Assembly: GCA_021792485.1 (NCBI GenBank) | Contig: JAJYUO010000012.1 | Location: 1 to 15,251 of the forward strand | Length of the DNA stretch: 15,251 nt | Source: Thermoplasmata archaeon | GTDB taxonomy: Archaea > Thermoplasmatota > Thermoplasmata > Lutacidiplasmatales > UBA184 | Direction: 5' to 3' | Part shown: positions 12,040 through 15,251 of the stretch, one piece after another | How the letters are laid out: each line of letters opens with the position of its first letter | Position numbering within the stretch: the stretch's first letter is position 1 | Notes under the pieces: model-generated | What the model was told of the DNA's origin: nothing | What the model saw: only the letters and a program-made list of their open reading frames with translations | Database searches by the model: none | Made by a program: the position numbers and the translations under genes

Positions 12040-14020
12040 CGTAGTCCACCTCCCCGTCCCCCGAATCCGGCTCCGCCGGGACCGCCGCCTCCGCCGCCTC
12101 GATCAGCGCCCGGGGCAGACGTACGTCCCAATCGCCCGGCAACGGGTCCGCGCCGAGCAGGTGGGCTTCGTCGACCCCGGCGACGTACCAGTCGAGATCG
12201 CTCGCATCGACGTCCGTCCCCTTCGGGAACGCGAGCACGATTCGCGCTCGCTCGTTCGGTCCGAGCTTCGGCAGCGTCCACCACGCCCGGCCCAACCCCG
12301 CGTCCGTCCCCATGGCCGCCGGCTCGAGAGCCGCCGCTCCGAGGACCTCGGTCGGCGCCTCCAGGAAGACCTCGAGCGTCCGTGGGCGCGACGTGTAGTT
12401 CGTGACCTCCAGCGTAGCGCATCGGGGGCCCTCTTCGCTCGTCCACTGAAGGTCGAAGTTGACCACGTCCATGATGCGGGTGATCACGGGAGTGAGGTCG
12501 GGCACGGGCTTGTCGACAAGATGGCTGGTCTTCTCCGCGAGCCGGGGAAGGATCTTCTGGATGATCTCGAACTTCTCCTGGGCGAACGCGCGACGCGAGC
12601 GTCGGGAGATGTGGACCTTGAGGTGTCGGGCCGCCGCCTGGAGCGCGAGGGTCAGTTCCTTATCGAGGTCCGGATCCTCCGCCAGGGCCTCCTTGGCCTC
12701 GCTCGTGAACGGGATCTTCGTCGACGCCACGTGGACCAGGACAAGGACGGGGCCGACCGGTAGTCCGCTCCCGCCCTTCTGCTCGAGCCCGTACCGGCGC
12801 CAATCGAGGTTCGAGACCGCCGTGGTGATCGCACAGGCGCCCTGCTGGAAGAGGAGCGGGACGCGGTTGGCGAAACGGAGCAACTGCATCGGTTGGTCGG
12901 CCGGCAACCCCCCTCCGTAGACGAGCCCGACTTCGACCAGGAACGGGAAGCCCCCGCGGACTCTCGGAGCGCGGCTCACCGGAGGCGCGAAGAACTCGGG
13001 CCGTACCTCGCCGAGGACGTTCCGCAACCCTCGCTTGATCAGCATCGGACCGATCGGCGATAGGCACTCCGAAGACGGCGCGACAAGCGGAACCGCGTGC
13101 AGGGCCTGAAGCAGCGCTTCTTGCCGCGGTCCCTGGATCGACTCCGGGGCCGCGCCGGGCGAGAGCCCGGCCCGCGCGAGCACATCCCGGGCCGCTCGGG
13201 CGCTGACCCCCTGGAAATCGCGGGTGAGCACGTCAAGGGCGGTCGACCGCTTGGATATCTTGAGGAAGTATCCCAGCTCGCCGAGTTCGAGTCCGTAGGG
13301 ATGGGGAAGCGTCTCCTTCGGGACGGGCGGTACCTCGTTCGCCGCCCGCTCGAACGTGACCCGGGTGCCGTCCGGCTCGACCAGGACGATCCGTGCGTGA
13401 GGGTTCACGATCGCGGTGCCGCGCAGGTACTCGAGCGGAGACTGCCGCCCGCGGATGTACTTCGCCTTGAGGACGAGCTCGATCCGGGTGCCGTGGGAGC
13501 GATCCCAGAGGCGGACGTCCTCGTGGGTGACGCGAGGCGCGTTCTTCTGAGTGTCGATGAGAAGCTCGAGCACGTGGGCCGCGTCCTCCTCGGCGACTTT
13601 CGTCGTGATCCGCGCCGGACGCGCCGTTGTGAGCGCGGCGTACAGCACCGCCGCGCTGATGCCGATCCCCTGCTGTCCCCGCGCCTGCCGGTTGGAATGG
13701 AATCGGGATCCGTAGAGGAGGCGAGCAAAGACGTTGGGTACTTCCCGACGAAGGATGCCCGGACCGTTGTCGGTGACCGCCACGCGAAGCCGATCGGTCG
13801 AGTCGGCGTCCTTCGCGATCTCGACGTCGATCTCCGGAAGGATTCCTGCCTCCTCGGCGGCATCGAGGCTGTTGTCGACGGCTTCCTTCACCGTCGTGAG
13901 GAGCGCGCGCTGTGGGTTGTCGAATCCCAGAATCTGGCGGTTCCGCTCGAAGAACTCCGCGACGCTGATCTCGCGCTGCTTCGCCGCGAGCTGCTCGGCG
14001 ATCGTCCGGGCCGGCGCCAC
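11996..14020 (-). CDS. top6B: DNA topoisomerase VI subunit B
   Basis: A 674-residue GHKL-type ATPase subunit, counted from the GTG at 14020. The Bergerat fold has KEAVDNSLDA (45-54, Asn50 for Mg2+), VTDNGPGI (82-89) and GQQGIGIS (115-122). A helix-two-turn-helix region follows around 255-300. The transducer domain carries the switch lysine in STKIPF (Lys435). Residues from about 520 to 620 look like the Ig-like C-terminal domain of euryarchaeal Top6B, and the last 35 are very acidic. It dimerises on ATP binding and gates strand passage. The open frame extends to 14503, but that extension is antisense to a membrane protein gene and not conserved in type. The GTG at 14020 lies about 28 nt from a TATA-like box. 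Confidence 0.96.
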   Translation of the reverse strand: MAPARTIAEQLAAKQREISVAEFFERNRQILGFDNPQRALLTTVKEAVDNSLDAAEEAGILPEIDVEIAKDADSTDRLRVAVTDNGPGILRREVPNVFARLLYGSRFHSNRQARGQQGIGISAAVLYAALTTARPARITTKVAEEDAAHVLELLIDTQKNAPRVTHEDVRLWDRSHGTRIELVLKAKYIRGRQSPLEYLRGTAIVNPHARIVLVEPDGTRVTFERAANEVPPVPKETLPHPYGLELGELGYFLKISKRSTALDVLTRDFQGVSARAARDVLARAGLSPGAAPESIQGPRQEALLQALHAVPLVAPSSECLSPIGPMLIKRGLRNVLGEVRPEFFAPPVSRAPRVRGGFPFLVEVGLVYGGGLPADQPMQLLRFANRVPLLFQQGACAITTAVSNLDWRRYGLEQKGGSGLPVGPVLVLVHVASTKIPFTSEAKEALAEDPDLDKELTLALQAAARHLKVHISRRSRRAFAQEKFEIIQKILPRLAEKTSHLVDKPVPDLTPVITRIMDVVNFDLQWTSEEGPRCATLEVTNYTSRPRTLEVFLEAPTEVLGAAALEPAAMGTDAGLGRAWWTLPKLGPNERARIVLAFPKGTDVDASDLDWYVAGVDEAHLLGADPLPGDWDVRLPRALIEAAEAAVPAEPDSGDGEVDYDAAESEARIGDDDG

Positions 14021-14043
14021 GCTGAGGAGGGTTCCGGCGGCCC

Positions 14044-14052
14044 TTGATAACG
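14044..14052 (-). promoter_or_regulatory. TATA-like box for top6BA
   Basis: On minus the sequence GTTATCAAG stands in the 83-nt gap after the membrane protein gene. Its centre is about 28 nt from the GTG at 14020, consistent with a leaderless top6B mRNA. There is no Shine-Dalgarno sequence before that GTG. Confidence 0.5.
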
Positions 14053-14103
14053 GCCACGTTGGAGCCGAAAGAAGCGATCCGTCCGGGCGAACCCCCGGCG
14101 GAG

Positions 14104-14613
14104 TCAGTAGAAGTAGTGCCGGACGCTGACGAGGTAGAGGAACGCGAGGGCGAGAACGAGCAGGAGTACCACGAACGTCCCGGTCACGAGCAGGTAGGCC
14201 ATCCCTCCGATCATGACCGCGTAGCTCGTGTAGAGCGCCCACGGCTCCTGGCGCCACAACGCCGTGGCCACTCCGATGATCGTGACCGCGAAGGCGAGGA
14301 GGACGGCTGCGGTCAGCGGACTCAGGTCCGCGATGACGTCCTCCGAGGACACGGCGCCCTGAAACGGCAGCCAGCCCGGCGCGTAGTGGCCGATGAAGTA
14401 GAAAATCGAGGCGACGATCGCCGCGACGGCAAGGAACGCCATCGCGGTGCTCACGATCGCAACCCCCACGGGCCGGCGCGGCACGAACGCGTGCGGGTCC
14501 CACGTGTCGGGCAGATGGTCGAACTCGAGTGGGTTCGAGGCTTCGATCGCGGGTGGCATGACGCTCGCGACCCCGACGAGGCCGAGAGCCACCGTAATTA
14601 GCTTTCTCTCCAC
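14104..14613 (-). CDS. Four-helix membrane protein, unknown function
   Basis: A 169-residue membrane protein, counted from the GTG at 14613. A hydrophobic N-terminal segment (LITVALGLVGVASVMPPA, 5-22) could be a signal anchor. An aromatic, acidic loop (FDHLPDTWDPHAF) follows, then helices at about 50-74, 100-119, 127-144 and 146-164, ending in the short tail RHYFY. This frame is also open from a TTG at 14664, which would overlap the dehydrogenase gene by 26 nt and add 17 polar residues; the GTG is preferred because it places a charged MERK directly before the first hydrophobic segment. I do not recognise the family. It lies 25 nt downstream of the dehydrogenase stop and is probably co-transcribed with it. 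Confidence 0.75.
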   Translation of the reverse strand: MERKLITVALGLVGVASVMPPAIEASNPLEFDHLPDTWDPHAFVPRRPVGVAIVSTAMAFLAVAAIVASIFYFIGHYAPGWLPFQGAVSSEDVIADLSPLTAAVLLAFAVTIIGVATALWRQEPWALYTSYAVMIGGMAYLLVTGTFVVLLLVLALAFLYLVSVRHYFY

Positions 14614-14638
14614 CCGAACGCCGACGGTCTCGGCCCGC

Positions 14639-15251
14639 TCAGTCGACGCGGGACCCTTGGCCAAACGGGAGGAACGCCGGCCGTTCGACGATGAGGGTGG
14701 GGTCGACCTCGGAGATACGGCGTCGGCCGCAGATCGCCATCGCGGTGACGAGCTCTCGCGTCAATAGGTCGAGGTAGCGCCCCACCCCTTCGCGGGCACC
14801 GACCGCGAGGGCCCACAGGACCGGGCGTCCTATCCCGACAGCGCGAGCCCCCCGCGCGAGGGCGATGAGGATATCGCTCGCTCGACGGATGCCGCCGTCC
14901 ATGTACACTTCCGCGCGGTTCCCTACCTCCCGAACGATGTCGGGGAGGGCGTCCAGGGAGGCGATCGCGCCGTCGAGCTGCCGTCCGCCGTGGTTGGAGA
15001 CCAGGATCCCGGCGGCCCCGCGATCGACGGCCCGGCGAGCGTCGTCGGCGGTCAGGATCCCCTTCACCACGACCGGCAGGTTCGTCCAGGAGCGGACGTG
15101 GTCGATCGCTTCGAACCCCGCCGCGCTCTCCCTCGGCAATCGGAAGCTCCCTCCCTGGAGCGTCGGAGCCCGAGGCGGGGAGTGGACGTCCGGTCCGTTG
15201 CCGAGGGGTGGCGTATCGTCGACCCCGAAGCCCTCCCGCGCCTGCCGGTCT
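14639..15251 (-). CDS. FMN-dependent alpha-hydroxy-acid dehydrogenase/oxidase (partial, 5' end outside)
   Basis: The C-terminal ~200 residues of a TIM-barrel flavoenzyme of the lactate/glycolate oxidase family. The frame is open through the right edge, with no need for the TTG at 15139 as a start. PVVVKGILTADDARRAVDRG supplies the FMN-binding lysine. SNHGGRQLDG holds the catalytic base His and the substrate-binding Arg. EVYMDGGIRRASDILIALARGA is the phosphate-binding DGGIR segment, and VGIGRPVLWAL follows. It would oxidise an L-2-hydroxy acid such as lactate or glycolate to the 2-oxo acid. The short linker before Trp-Thr-Asn-Leu-Pro replaces the variable loop that decides electron acceptor, so oxidase, monooxygenase and dehydrogenase cannot be told apart. 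A four-helix membrane protein follows in the same direction. Confidence 0.9.
   Translation of the reverse strand, partial: DRQAREGFGVDDTPPLGNGPDVHSPPRAPTLQGGSFRLPRESAAGFEAIDHVRSWTNLPVVVKGILTADDARRAVDRGAAGILVSNHGGRQLDGAIASLDALPDIVREVGNRAEVYMDGGIRRASDILIALARGARAVGIGRPVLWALAVGAREGVGRYLDLLTRELVTAMAICGRRRISEVDPTLIVERPAFLPFGQGSRVD

Noticed and set aside
11191..12405. Plus-strand open frame of 404 codons antisense to top6A/top6B
   Set aside because: It is a mirror of the topoisomerase coding strand with low-complexity Arg/Glu/Pro content. No domain or promoter supports it.
14021..14503. N-terminal extension of Top6B up to the ATG at 14503
   Set aside because: The extra 161 codons lie in the wrong frame over a good membrane protein gene and read as Arg/Pro/Gly-rich noise. 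The conserved Top6B start and a TATA-like box both point to 14020.
1..15251. CRISPR arrays, insertion sequences, integrase sites or long direct repeats
   Set aside because: I saw no spaced repeats, transposase or recombinase motifs, or terminal inverted repeats. Apart from the hairpins at 8230-8276 and the palindrome at 3446-3458, repeats look like GC-composition noise.

Overview
This is a GC-rich, tightly packed chromosomal segment that looks archaeal. The evidence is both subunits of DNA topoisomerase VI in tandem (top6B-top6A), a ribosomal protein eL41 micro-gene, a fused CoaBC protein of archaeal type, and a tRNA-His that carries a non-canonical intron inside its T-loop with a bulge-helix-bulge splice motif. 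Several starts also lie about 26-29 nt downstream of TATA-like boxes with no Shine-Dalgarno sequence, as expected for leaderless archaeal transcripts. A mesophilic, aerobic or facultative, high-GC member of Thermoplasmatota or a related lineage would fit, but that assignment is inference; no phylogenetic marker was compared.

Left part (1-3410): a minus-strand cluster of thioredoxin, then a 2,4-dienoyl-CoA-reductase-like SDR, then the possible start of a membrane protein that leaves the window. Divergent from it is a plus-strand esterase-D/antigen-85-type alpha/beta hydrolase, which overlaps tail to tail with an unrecognised beta-rich protein on the minus strand. A two-helix small membrane protein follows on the plus strand.

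Middle-left (3410-8230): tRNA-His (GUG) with a 31-nt intron between positions 59 and 60, abutting without any gap the end of an oppositely oriented HAD-family phosphatase gene. The HAD gene and coaBC (coenzyme A synthesis) diverge from a shared A/T-rich promoter region. Then comes sucC-sucD (succinyl-CoA ligase, TCA cycle), translationally coupled through ATGA to a 75-residue probable zinc-binding protein.

Middle-right (8230-10900): a hairpin-rich spacer; the eL41 gene (35 codons, minus strand); a 134-residue protein of unknown function on the plus strand; a radical SAM enzyme with an extra C-terminal cysteine cluster on the minus strand; and a polytopic membrane protein.

Right part (10900-15251), all minus strand: an FMN-dependent alpha-hydroxy-acid dehydrogenase (5' end outside the window), a four-helix membrane protein, top6B, top6A (overlapping by 44 nt), and the membrane protein just mentioned. 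The window is mostly housekeeping: CoA, TCA cycle, translation, DNA topology, redox and acyl-CoA metabolism. I found no CRISPR array, transposon, phage module or obvious new defence system. The most notable element is the intron-split tRNA-His.
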